Shown here: positions 9,388 to 17,389 of the stretch, piece after piece
Position numbering within the stretch: the first letter of the stretch is position 1
Layout of the letters: the number at the start of each line of letters is the position of its first letter
DNA from: an uncultured Hungatella sp.
GTDB lineage: Bacteria; Bacillota; Clostridia; Lachnospirales; Lachnospiraceae
Length of the DNA stretch: 64,000 nucleotides
Direction of reading: 5' to 3'
Assembly: GCA_910579515.1 (NCBI GenBank)
Contig: CAJTUV010000001.1
Location: 127 to 64,126, forward strand
Position numbers and translations under genes: made by a program
Notes under the pieces: model-generated
Seen by the model: only the letters and a program-made list of their open reading frames with translations
The model's database searches: none
What the model was told of the DNA's origin: nothing

Positions 9388-10380
9388 ATGATGGAATATG
9401 AACAAAACCGGCCTTTTCTGACAGGGCAAGTCATAGATGGGCCTGGGCAGGAGCAGCCAACGGAATATGATACGCGCCCTATGAGAAGGTGCTTTAGCCG
9501 TTTGGGATTGGCGTATGTGGTATATGTAGTGGTTTCCACCTTAAGCCAGCTGGCGGCTGTGCTCTTGATTGAAGAGCCTCAGGGCAGGCTGGAGTGGAAT
9601 TTATGGATGATGACTGTCACTTTATCCATGTATCCCCTGGCATTTCTGCTTTTTTACCTGATTTTAAGGAACATGCCAAAGGCCAGGCAGATCTGGAAAG
9701 AACCTATGACGGTAGGGCGCTATCTGGGCACCTTTGTTGTCTGTATGGGGATCACCTATATCGGAAATTTCATTGGCCAGATTCTTATGTGGTTTGTGGG
9801 GAAAGTGTTAGGAACACCGATTTACAATGACCTGGATCTTCTTCTTGATTCTATGGACCCATGGCTGATTCTCATTGTGGTGGTTATTGCAGCACCGATT
9901 ATAGAGGAACTGATATTCCGAAAAATGCTCCTGGACCGCATAGCCGGTTATGGACAGATTACCTCTCTTTTTATGTCTGGCCTGATCTTCGGCCTGGCTC
10001 ATGGAAACTTTTACCAGTTTTTTTACGCCTTTGCATTAGGAGTGATCTTTGCTCATGTATATCTAAGAACTGGTAAGGTGATTTATACCATAGGCCTTCA
10101 CATGCTGATTAATTTTTGCGGAAGTTTTGTGACCCTTTATCTCGTTGATATCATAACCAGGTCCGAGGCGATTGGGATTTTGGTGGCCATTACAGAGTTG
10201 ATGGTAATCTTTGTTCTGATGGGATTAGCCGTTTTTCTGCTGATCTATTACCGGAAAGAAATTCTCCTCTACAGCGGTCCGCCAAAGACTTCAAAGAAAA
10301 AATGGTTTTTGGCTGTGTTTATAAATGCGGGGATGATTCTGTATCTTCTTCTGACGACCAGCATATTTCTGTTTATGTAG
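9388..10380 (+). CDS. CPBP (CAAX-type) intramembrane metalloprotease
   Basis: 330 aa starting at 9388 (AAGGA 7 nt upstream). It is a multi-span membrane protein with the CPBP/Abi signature: EELIFRK (motif 1, EExxxR), FGLAHGN (motif 2, with its His), and HMLIN (motif 3, HxxxN). These residues form the glutamate/histidine active site of type II CAAX-like proteases. In Firmicutes such proteins process or protect against peptides, or act on anti-sigma factors; the substrate here cannot be told. The gene stands alone between the EF-G terminator and the pxp promoter. No bacteriocin or peptide precursor was seen next to it. Confidence 0.85.
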   Translation: MMEYEQNRPFLTGQVIDGPGQEQPTEYDTRPMRRCFSRLGLAYVVYVVVSTLSQLAAVLLIEEPQGRLEWNLWMMTVTLSMYPLAFLLFYLILRNMPKARQIWKEPMTVGRYLGTFVVCMGITYIGNFIGQILMWFVGKVLGTPIYNDLDLLLDSMDPWLILIVVVIAAPIIEELIFRKMLLDRIAGYGQITSLFMSGLIFGLAHGNFYQFFYAFALGVIFAHVYLRTGKVIYTIGLHMLINFCGSFVTLYLVDIITRSEAIGILVAITELMVIFVLMGLAVFLLIYYRKEILLYSGPPKTSKKKWFLAVFINAGMILYLLLTTSIFLFM

Positions 10381-10467
10381 GAGATGGAAGCCATTTACAG
10401 ACAGAGCCCAATGAATCAGTAAACGATAGCGAGAGCGCCGCGTTAACGTGATAAAGAAAAAAAGTGG

Positions 10468-10496
10468 TTGACATTTTCTTATATTTCCGCTATACT
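10468..10496 (+). promoter_or_regulatory. strong promoter of the NRAMP-pxp operon
   Basis: Perfect -35 TTGACA (10468-10473), 17-nt spacer, -10 TATACT (10491-10496). A short CGTTAACG palindrome lies about 20 nt upstream (10441-10448). The leader to the first start codon is about 135 nt and holds no clear structure. Confidence 0.8.
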
Positions 10497-10637
10497 AATA
10501 GAAATTTCAAATCTGCCAAGAATAATGCATACAATGACGTGTGATTGCCGTTTTTGTGTGCATTTTTATTTTTCCCTCTACATAGGAATAGAGTGGGCAT
10601 GATTTGGGATTTGGGAAGAAAAAGGAGGATTTTGCGT

Positions 10638-11840
10638 ATGAGTGAGAAGAAAAAAGGCGGCGGTGCTCTGTTAGGGGCAGCATTTTTGATGGCTACATCG
10701 GCGATTGGACCAGGATTTTTGACTCAGACAGCTTCTTTTACCAGTCAATATCAGGCCAGCTTTGGATTTGTGATTCTGATATCGATTATCCTAGCGGCCA
10801 TTGCTCAGATGAATATTTGGCGTGTGCTCTGCGTTACAGGGCTTCGGGGACAGGACGTGGCTAATAAGCTCCTTCCGGGGCTGGGATATTTTGTTTCCTT
10901 TATGATTGTTCTGGGCGGCCTGGTCTTTAACATTGGGAATGTAGGCGGCGGTGCTTTGGGACTGAACACGCTGTTGGGACTCCCAACCAAGGCTGGATAT
11001 GTGGTTGCAGGGGCTTTGGCAATTCTTATTTTCCTGTTAAAAAATGCAAAGGCAGCCATGGACGTTTTGACAAAGGTTCTGGGCGGAATCATGATTGTCG
11101 TAATTTTTGTGGTGATTCTGGTGGTAAAGCCTCCTGTTGGTGATGCGATAAAAAACACCTTCGTGCCTTCGGCTGGCGTCAATAATCTGGTTCTGGCTAT
11201 TTTGACTCTGTTAGGCGGTACTGTAGGCGGCTACATTACCTTTTCCGGCGCGCATCGTCTCATTGATGCAGGAATCACAGGCAAAGATAAAGTAAAAGAG
11301 ATTACAAAGAGCTCTGTTACGGGGATTGGAATCGCTACGTTGGTTCGTATTTTCTTGTTCCTGGCTATCTTGGGCGTTGTGGTGAAGGGCGTGACTTTAG
11401 ACAGTGGAAATCCGGCGGCAGATGCTTTTAAGCAGGGAGCCGGAGAAATTGGATACCGATTTGCTGGTCTGGTTTTATTGTGCGCGGCCCTCACCTCCAT
11501 CATCGGTGCAGCCTATACGTCTGTTTCGTTTTTAAAGACCTTTCACAAGGGGATTGCAGAGCATGAGAATCAGGTGATTATCGGTTTTATCGCAGTATCC
11601 ACTGTAATTATGCTGGTTTTGGGAAATCCGGCGGTACTTTTGGTTCTGGCGGGAGCGTTTAACGGACTGATTCTTCCTGTTACCCTTGGAATCTGTTTGA
11701 TTGCTTCCAAGAAGAAATCCATTATGGGAGAGGATTACAGCCATCCCACAATCCTTTTGGTCCTGGGGGCTATCGTGGTGGCTTTGTCCGCTTATCTGGG
11801 AGTCACAACATTTGTAAGCCAGCTTGGAAAGCTACTGTAG
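10638..11840 (+). CDS. NRAMP-family-like membrane transporter (YcsG-like)
   Basis: 400 aa from the ATG at 10638, which has AAAGGAGG 10 nt upstream; the longer open frame back to 10545 has no site. The N-terminus (GAAFLMATSAIGPGFLTQTA) has the conserved TM1 pattern of the NRAMP/APC fold, and about eleven hydrophobic spans follow. In Bacillus the related YcsG lies in the cluster with ycsF, kipI and kipA, the same partners found here. A metal, or more likely 5-oxoproline or a similar small substrate, is plausible, but the DPGN/MPH metal-binding motifs of true NRAMPs are not obvious. It is first in the operon and separated from pxpB by a terminator-like hairpin. Confidence 0.8.
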   Translation: MSEKKKGGGALLGAAFLMATSAIGPGFLTQTASFTSQYQASFGFVILISIILAAIAQMNIWRVLCVTGLRGQDVANKLLPGLGYFVSFMIVLGGLVFNIGNVGGGALGLNTLLGLPTKAGYVVAGALAILIFLLKNAKAAMDVLTKVLGGIMIVVIFVVILVVKPPVGDAIKNTFVPSAGVNNLVLAILTLLGGTVGGYITFSGAHRLIDAGITGKDKVKEITKSSVTGIGIATLVRIFLFLAILGVVVKGVTLDSGNPAADAFKQGAGEIGYRFAGLVLLCAALTSIIGAAYTSVSFLKTFHKGIAEHENQVIIGFIAVSTVIMLVLGNPAVLLVLAGAFNGLILPVTLGICLIASKKKSIMGEDYSHPTILLVLGAIVVALSAYLGVTTFVSQLGKLL

Positions 11841-11850
11841 AGTGTGAATG

Positions 11851-11878
11851 AAAAAGGGTGTTTCGGCGCCCTTTTTCT
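11851..11878 (+). terminator. terminator-like hairpin between the transporter and pxpB
   Basis: AAAAAGGG (11851-11858) pairs with CCCTTTTT (11869-11876) and a T run follows. It lies inside what otherwise reads as one operon (no promoter was recognised before pxpB), so it may act as an attenuator that lowers expression of the enzyme genes relative to the transporter. Confidence 0.6.
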
Positions 11879-11930
11879 CTGACTTGCGGCGCCAAATCGA
11901 ATCAAAGAAAGAAAAATAGGAGAGATGACC

Positions 11931-12659
11931 ATGCAGAAAATAAAGATTGTGGCTGCGGGAGATTCCTCGATTCTGATTGAGTTCGGCAGGGAAATCAATG
12001 AGGAGATCAACCGAAAAATCACTACCACAGTGCAGTTAATACACGCTCAGCAGATTGAGGGTGTGGTGGATATGATTCCGGCCTTCTCCACCCTTTTAAT
12101 CAACTATGATCCCCGCATTGTCTCTTTTGAAAAAATGAGAAAGCGGATTCAGGAGTTGGTGAAAATGGAGGTGAAGGCAGGGACGGGAAGAAAGAAAATT
12201 TTTGAGATTCCGGTATGTTATGGCGGAGAGTATGGGCCGGATATAGACAATATTGCCAGTCACGCGGGACTGACACAAGAGGAAGTGATTCAGATTCATT
12301 CTTCCAGAGATTATTTGATCTATATGCTGGGATTTCTCCCCGGGTTTTGTTACTTAGGAGGGCTGGACGAGCGGATTCATACTCCCAGGCTTGCCAATCC
12401 CAGGCTGAAAATCAATGCGGGAAGCGTGGGAATCGGCGGTTCCCAGACAGGAATCTATCCTCTGGACTCCCCAGGCGGGTGGCAGTTAATGGGCATGACG
12501 CCTGTGAAAACCTACGATCCTGACAGGGAAACTCCCATTTTGGTGGAAGCAGGAGATTATATCCGTTTCATTCCCATTGACGAGCAGGAGTACAGACGGT
12601 TAAAGGAATTAGTGGAACGTAAGGAATATCAGTGTATCATCCATGAAGGAGAGGTGTAG
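11931..12659 (+). CDS. pxpB: PxpB/KipI-family subunit (AHS1 domain)
   Basis: 242 aa. The ATG at 11931 is chosen because the AGGAGAG at 11918-11924 would touch the alternative ATG at 11925. The product matches the AHS1 (allophanate hydrolase subunit 1) family across its length: GDSSILIEFG at the start, and the signature LGFLPGFCYLGGLDERI followed by the conserved GSVGIGGSQTGIYP loop. PxpB works with PxpC and PxpA as the prokaryotic ATP-dependent 5-oxoprolinase. AHS1 also forms half of the carboxyltransferase domain in urea carboxylase. The next gene starts 1 nt after its stop, indicating tight coupling. Confidence 0.9.
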   Translation: MQKIKIVAAGDSSILIEFGREINEEINRKITTTVQLIHAQQIEGVVDMIPAFSTLLINYDPRIVSFEKMRKRIQELVKMEVKAGTGRKKIFEIPVCYGGEYGPDIDNIASHAGLTQEEVIQIHSSRDYLIYMLGFLPGFCYLGGLDERIHTPRLANPRLKINAGSVGIGGSQTGIYPLDSPGGWQLMGMTPVKTYDPDRETPILVEAGDYIRFIPIDEQEYRRLKELVERKEYQCIIHEGEV

Positions 12660-12660
12660 C

Positions 12661-13671
12661 ATGGGAATTCGCATATTAAAAGGCGGAATGCTGACAACAG
12701 TACAGGATTTGGGACGTACCGGATACCAGAGTCAGGGATTTGGCGTGGCCGGGGTTATGGACGTCCGCTCCTTTAAAATCGCCAACCTTTTATTGGATAA
12801 TCCAGAGAATGAAGCGGTTTTGGAATTTACTCTCATCGGGCCAACCCTGGAATTTACTGCCACCTCGCTTATCGCTATCACTGGGGGTGATTTTCAACCC
12901 ACCATTAACGGAGAGCCGGCGCCAATGTACACGGCTATTTATATGAAAAAAGGGGATATTCTGAAATTTGGAAGCGCCAGGACAGGGAGCCGGGGGTATG
13001 TGGCATTTTCCGGTTATCTGGGGATTCCGGTGGTTATGGGAAGTCGGTGTACCAATTTAAAAAGCCGCTTAGGCGGATTTAAGGGGAGAAAACTGGAGGC
13101 AGGAGATTACATTAATTTTCGAATCAAGAGACAGTATCTTCCGTTTTTCCTGTCCAGAACCCTGGATTTGGATGAGTTTGACCAGGAGGAAGCCACGCTG
13201 CGGGTAGTGATGGGACCAGAGGAGGACCGTTTCAGCAAAAAGGGAATCGAGACTTTTTTAAACAATGAGTATGTGGTAACCAGTGATTTTGACCGGATGG
13301 GATGTCGTCTGGACGGACCGTTTATCGCTTCTAAGGAGACTTCGGATATTATTTCTGACGGAATCGCCTTTGGTTCTATTCAGGTGCCTTCCCATGGAAA
13401 GCCTATTATTCTTCTGGCAGACAGGCAGACTACAGGGGGATATGCAAAAATTGCAACCGTGGCGTCTGTGGATATTCCCAAATTGGTACAGAGAAAAACG
13501 GATCACAAAATCCGTTTTCAGGCTATATCGGTTGAGGAAGCCCAAAGGCTTTATCTGGAGGAAATCAGGGAATTAGATAAAATGAGGAAGAAGATTCATC
13601 AGCCATGTAAAGAGGTGCTGGAATGCCGTCTGGTGGCAAAGCGTCTGTCCAGGCTTTTCGAGAGTGATTAG
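12661..13671 (+). CDS. pxpC: PxpC/KipA-family subunit (AHS2 domain)
   Basis: 336 aa from the ATG at 12661 (GGAGAGG 7 nt upstream, within the pxpB end). The AHS2 family is recognised from MLTTVQDLGRTGYQSQGF at the start, the GPEEDRFS stretch and the later SDGIAFGSIQVPSHGKPI region. The start at 12643 given by the longest frame would overlap pxpB without a site. PxpC pairs with PxpB; the same two domains joined together make the carboxyltransferase of urea carboxylase. A biotin carrier and biotin carboxylase follow directly, which supports a biotin-dependent version of the enzyme. Confidence 0.9.
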   Translation: MGIRILKGGMLTTVQDLGRTGYQSQGFGVAGVMDVRSFKIANLLLDNPENEAVLEFTLIGPTLEFTATSLIAITGGDFQPTINGEPAPMYTAIYMKKGDILKFGSARTGSRGYVAFSGYLGIPVVMGSRCTNLKSRLGGFKGRKLEAGDYINFRIKRQYLPFFLSRTLDLDEFDQEEATLRVVMGPEEDRFSKKGIETFLNNEYVVTSDFDRMGCRLDGPFIASKETSDIISDGIAFGSIQVPSHGKPIILLADRQTTGGYAKIATVASVDIPKLVQRKTDHKIRFQAISVEEAQRLYLEEIRELDKMRKKIHQPCKEVLECRLVAKRLSRLFESD

Positions 13672-13703
13672 GGCTGTGAGGAATAGAGAAAGGAGAGATA
13701 GAA

Positions 13704-14150
13704 ATGGATTTGGAGAAGATTGAGGGCTTGGTAAAAATCATTGAGAATTCATCTCTGAAACAATTTACCTATAAAGAAGGGGATTTTAAAATCACTATGA
13801 GCAAACTGGACCATCCGCCGGTTGTTACGGCCGGGGTTCCCTATTCTTCGGCTTTTGGAGATTTGTCAGAGGCAAAAGGCTCTTCTTTAGGCGAGACGGA
13901 GGAAGAGGAAAAGCTGTTTATCACTTCTCCCATTGTGGGAACCTTTTACTCTGCCTCAGCGCCGGATGTTCCGGCCTATGTGAAGGTGGGAGACAAGGTA
14001 AAAAGCGGACAGACGGTGTGTATTCTGGAGGCTATGAAGCTGATGAACGAGATTCAGTGCGAGTGGGACTGTGAGATCGAGGCGGTCCTGGTCAGCAATG
14101 AGCAGAAGGTTGAGTATGGCCAGCCGCTATTCCGTGTAAAGCGCCTGTAA
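13704..14150 (+). CDS. accB: biotin carboxyl carrier protein (BCCP)
   Basis: 148 aa with an N-terminal segment (about 1-65), a linker, and a C-terminal biotinyl domain. The biotin attachment motif EAMKLM is intact with Lys112 as acceptor, and the SPIVGTFYSASAPD stretch is typical of AccB. AccB normally serves acetyl-CoA carboxylase, but no accA, accD or fab genes are near. It lies between pxpC and a biotin carboxylase with spacings of 33 and 13 nt. The likely task is therefore to carry carboxybiotin to the PxpB/PxpC pair. The good ribosome binding site AAAGGAGAG supports the start. Confidence 0.9.
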   Translation: MDLEKIEGLVKIIENSSLKQFTYKEGDFKITMSKLDHPPVVTAGVPYSSAFGDLSEAKGSSLGETEEEEKLFITSPIVGTFYSASAPDVPAYVKVGDKVKSGQTVCILEAMKLMNEIQCEWDCEIEAVLVSNEQKVEYGQPLFRVKRL

Positions 14151-14162
14151 AGGAGGGAGACC

Positions 14163-15506
14163 ATGGTGTTTCACAAAATTTTGATTGCCAACCGAGGAGA
14201 GATTGCGGTCCGCATTATCAGGGCCTGCCGAAACATGGGAATCCGAAGCGTGGCGATTTACTCAAAAGAGGATGCAGACAGTCTCCATGTCCAGTTGGCG
14301 GACCAGAGGATCTGCATAGGAGAGGGACCGGCCAAAAACAGTTATCTGAATATGGACCGAATCATTTCCGCAGCTCTGAATGTGGAGGCGGATGCGATTC
14401 ACCCAGGCTTTGGGTTTCTCTCAGAAAACAGTGCCTTTGTCCGGAAATGCCAGGAAAACGGGATTGTCTTTATTGGGCCAGAGGCGGATGTGATTGACCG
14501 AATGGGAAATAAGTCTCAGGCCAGAAGGACCATGATGGAGGCAGGGATTCCGGTGGTGCCCGGAACAAAGGAGCCGGTTTTTGACGCTTTAGAGGGAGTA
14601 AAAGCTGCCGGTGAGATTGGTTATCCGGTCATGATAAAGGCCTCTTCTGGCGGCGGCGGAAAGGGGATGCGAATAGCCAAGTCAGAGGAAGAGTTTGAGG
14701 ATCAGTTTAATCTGGCTCAGAGGGAGTCTGCCAATGCTTTTGGCGACGACACCATGTATATAGAACGGTATGTAGAAACCCCCCGCCATGTGGAGATACA
14801 GATTATGGCAGATTCTCATGGACAGATTGTGTCTTTGGGAGATCGGGACTGTTCTGTGCAGAGAAACCATCAAAAGTTAATCGAGGAATCCCCTTCCCCG
14901 GCGATTTTAGGTGAAACGAGAAAGGAAATGAGCCGGTGTGCAATCTTGGCGGCCAAGACAGTAGGCTACACCAATGCAGGAACCATTGAATTTATTGTGG
15001 ATGCTCATGGAAATTTTTACTTTATGGAGATGAACACAAGGATTCAGGTGGAGCATGGGGTCACCGAGATGGTAACAGGGACAGACCTGATCGTGGAACA
15101 GATTCGGGTGGCTATGGGAGAGCCTTTAAGCTTTACTCAGGAAGACGTTATGTCTCGTGGGCACGCCATTGAATGCAGAATTAATGCAGAGATTCCTGAG
15201 ATGAACTTTATGCCAAGTCCCGGAGTGATTGAACATATGCATCTTCCGGGAGGAAATGGAGTCAGAGTGGATACGGCTATCTACACAGGGTATCGGATTC
15301 CTTCGGAGTACGACTCCATGATTGCCAAGGTCATTGTCCACGCTCCAACCAGGGAAGCGGCCATCCGAAAGATGCGCTCTGCTCTGGAGGAGATGTTAAT
15401 CATGGGAGTAAAGACGAATCTGGATTTTCAATTTCAGCTTATGCGCCATCCTCTGTTCTGCGAGGGACGGGCGGATACTGGGCTTATTGAGAGGATGATG
15501 CGGTAA
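14163..15506 (+). CDS. accC: biotin carboxylase
   Basis: 447 aa, full length. It uses ATP and bicarbonate to carboxylate biotin on BCCP. Visible features are the N-terminal ILIANRGEIAVRIIRACR, the ATP-grasp glycine loop KASSGGGGKGMR, the EMNTRIQVEHGVTE active-site segment and the C-terminal domain. It starts 13 nt after accB. There is no carboxyltransferase of the AccA/AccD or propionyl-CoA type next to it; the only candidates are PxpB and PxpC upstream. It is probably a dedicated copy, with a separate set for fatty acid synthesis expected elsewhere. Confidence 0.92.
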   Translation: MVFHKILIANRGEIAVRIIRACRNMGIRSVAIYSKEDADSLHVQLADQRICIGEGPAKNSYLNMDRIISAALNVEADAIHPGFGFLSENSAFVRKCQENGIVFIGPEADVIDRMGNKSQARRTMMEAGIPVVPGTKEPVFDALEGVKAAGEIGYPVMIKASSGGGGKGMRIAKSEEEFEDQFNLAQRESANAFGDDTMYIERYVETPRHVEIQIMADSHGQIVSLGDRDCSVQRNHQKLIEESPSPAILGETRKEMSRCAILAAKTVGYTNAGTIEFIVDAHGNFYFMEMNTRIQVEHGVTEMVTGTDLIVEQIRVAMGEPLSFTQEDVMSRGHAIECRINAEIPEMNFMPSPGVIEHMHLPGGNGVRVDTAIYTGYRIPSEYDSMIAKVIVHAPTREAAIRKMRSALEEMLIMGVKTNLDFQFQLMRHPLFCEGRADTGLIERMMR

Positions 15507-15533
15507 TAGAGGAAGCAAAGAGAGGACAATGAA

Positions 15534-16295
15534 ATGTATCGTGTAGATTTAAACAGTGATTTAGGAGAAAGCTTTGGCAGATACACTTTGGGAATGGATG
15601 ATAAAATCATTCCGCTGATCACTTCGGCTAATGTGGCCTGCGGATATCATGCCTCAGATCCTGTGGTGATGTCAAAAACCATTGCTCGGGCCAAGGCTGC
15701 CAAAATTCAAGTCGGAGCTCATCCTGGTTTTCCTGATTTAATGGGGTTTGGAAGGAGAGCTATGAAGGTGACTCCAGAGGAAGCAAAGGCATATGTTTTG
15801 TATCAGCTCGGAGCCCTTTCTGGGTTTTTAAGGGCTCAGAAAATGGAGATGCAGCATGTGAAGCCTCACGGCGCGCTCTACAATATGGCGGCTAAAGACT
15901 ATCAGCTGTCAAAGGCTATTTGCGAGGCAGTAAAAGAGTTTGACTCCAGTCTTATTATCCTGGCTCTGTCAGGGGGAGAACTGGCTAGGGCGGCTGCCGA
16001 CATGGGACTTTTGGTGGCTCTTGAGGTATTCGCGGACCGCGGATATGAAGAGGACGGAACACTGGTAGACAGAGGGAAAGAAGGAGCCATGATAACCGAT
16101 GAGGAGGAGGCTATCCAGCGGGTAGTGCGGATGGTGAAGGAGCAGAAGGTGACTGCAGTTACTGGCAGGGATATTCCCATCAAGGCGGATTCTGTCTGTG
16201 TTCATGGAGACGGGGTAAAGGCTCTGGCCTTTGTGGAGAGAATCCGAGAAGCGCTTGTGCGGGAAGAGATTGAGATAGGTCCGCTTAGAATATAA
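15534..16295 (+). CDS. pxpA: 5-oxoprolinase subunit PxpA (LamB/YcsF family)
   Basis: 253 aa with the LamB/YcsF signature from the first residues: DLNSDLGESFGRYTLG, then SANVACGYHASDP and VGAHPGFPDLMGFGRR, and VKPHGALYN further on. The acidic and histidine residues of these motifs build the hydrolase-like active site. PxpA is needed with PxpB and PxpC to open 5-oxoproline (pyroglutamate) to glutamate using ATP. It is the last gene of the operon and is followed by a strong two-way terminator. That it travels with BCCP and biotin carboxylase leaves open whether the true substrate is 5-oxoproline or another amide or lactam. Confidence 0.9.
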   Translation: MYRVDLNSDLGESFGRYTLGMDDKIIPLITSANVACGYHASDPVVMSKTIARAKAAKIQVGAHPGFPDLMGFGRRAMKVTPEEAKAYVLYQLGALSGFLRAQKMEMQHVKPHGALYNMAAKDYQLSKAICEAVKEFDSSLIILALSGGELARAAADMGLLVALEVFADRGYEEDGTLVDRGKEGAMITDEEEAIQRVVRMVKEQKVTAVTGRDIPIKADSVCVHGDGVKALAFVERIREALVREEIEIGPLRI

Positions 16296-16307
16296 GGGCG
16301 TAAAAAA

Positions 16308-16350
16308 CGCAGAAAACAGGTCTGACGAGATGTTTTCTGCGCTTTTTTAT
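16308..16350. terminator. bidirectional terminator between pxpA and the GNAT gene
   Basis: An 11-bp perfect stem pairs CGCAGAAAACA (16308-16318) with TGTTTTCTGCG (16331-16341). It is flanked by a T run on the right and an A run on the left, so it can end both the pxp operon and the converging minus-strand operon. Confidence 0.85.
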
Positions 16351-16616
16351 TTTAGGATATCCTGATATTCGGGATGTTTTTCAAACCATTTGACAGCATA
16401 AGAGCAGGAGAGAACTGCCTTTTTTCCCTCAGAGCGAAGGTGGTCTGCGGCTGCTTCCATCAGCTTTCCAGCTACGCCCTGGCCTCTGAGGGAATCATCT
16501 ACAAAGGTGTGATTGATATCCACAAGACCTGGCTCTAGCTCGGGAAAATCGACCTCTGCCAGAGTTTTAGTCTGATCGTTTATTGTGATTTTGTCAGAAA
16601 AATACGAAAAATCCAT
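16347..16616 (-). CDS. small GNAT-like N-acetyltransferase (YjdJ type)
   Basis: 89 aa, the short form of the Gcn5-related fold. The acetyl-CoA-binding stretch HTFVDDSLRGQGVAGKLMEAA matches the V-x-x-x-x-R-G-x-G-x-A pattern, and SYAVKWFEKHPEY near the end matches the C-terminal signature of YjdJ-type proteins. Substrates of this group are unknown. It is the last gene of the minus-strand group, with 20 nt to the GH25 gene upstream, and its stop lies at the shared terminator. Confidence 0.85.
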   Translation of the reverse strand: MDFSYFSDKITINDQTKTLAEVDFPELEPGLVDINHTFVDDSLRGQGVAGKLMEAAADHLRSEGKKAVLSCSYAVKWFEKHPEYQDILK

Positions 16617-16636
16617 AAAAACTTCCTCCTGTCTTT

Positions 16637-17389
16637 CTATGGGATTTGTATGAAAAGCTCTTTAAAATCTTCTTCATCTCCATGAAATACATTCATATCA
16701 ATATAAGTTTCTTCTCCCTCATACCCTTTTAACTGTTCTCTGCTTGTATACTGCCAGAATGTCCAGGTCCTGTCAAGGGAAGGATAGGTCAGAATACTGC
16801 GGATCCATAAGGGACAGTCCAGATAATAGCCTTTGATAAAATGGCGGTATCCCTCCTTGGTGGTATAGATGATTGGTTTTGTTCCATAGTTTTTTTCAAT
16901 CACCTGAATGAAAGCGTCTAACTGTTTTCGAATTTCTATGGGGTCTGTATTTTTCTCATGGAAACTTCCATAAAACTCAATGTCCACCACTGGAAGCATC
17001 ATAGATTCTCGTTTCCCTACCTGTTCACAGAAATGTTCAGCCTGAGTACTTCCGGGACTTTCAAAACTGAAAAAGTGGTATGCACCCAGATACAAATTGG
17101 TCTCAGAAGCCAGGTTCCAGTTTTCCTCAAATTTGGAATCTATATGGCTGCTTCCTTCTGTAGCTTTTATGAAAGCAAAGGAAATTTTCTGAGCGGATAA
17201 TACCTCCCACTGAATCTCTCCCTGATAGTGAGAGACGTCGCAGCCGATGATGGCGTCTCTGGGCAGAAAGAGCTTATTAGGGATGAAAAGTCCAGTATAA
17301 ATCAGGTAAATGCTGCAAAAAAAGAGGGTGAAAACCAGAAAGGCTCCTATAAAAAAGTGTCTGGGTTTCAGACGCTTACGCATTTTCAT
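16637..17389 (-). CDS. membrane-anchored GH25 lysozyme-like muramidase
   Basis: 250 aa from the ATG at 17389; an alternative start at 17413 lies inside the upstream gene and neither has a strong ribosome binding site, so coupling to the GH3 gene is likely. One N-terminal membrane segment (FFIGAFLVFTLFFCSIYLIY) is followed by a GH25 domain with CDVSHYQGEIQW, FAFIKATEG, GAYHFFSF and LPVVDIEFYG. The Asp and Glu in these motifs are the GH25 active site, which cleaves the MurNAc-GlcNAc bond of peptidoglycan. The protein would face the outside of the cell. Its 3' half is separate from the GH3 gene; the 5' end overlaps it by 14 nt. Confidence 0.85.
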   Translation of the reverse strand: MKMRKRLKPRHFFIGAFLVFTLFFCSIYLIYTGLFIPNKLFLPRDAIIGCDVSHYQGEIQWEVLSAQKISFAFIKATEGSSHIDSKFEENWNLASETNLYLGAYHFFSFESPGSTQAEHFCEQVGKRESMMLPVVDIEFYGSFHEKNTDPIEIRKQLDAFIQVIEKNYGTKPIIYTTKEGYRHFIKGYYLDCPLWIRSILTYPSLDRTWTFWQYTSREQLKGYEGEETYIDMNVFHGDEEDFKELFIQIP

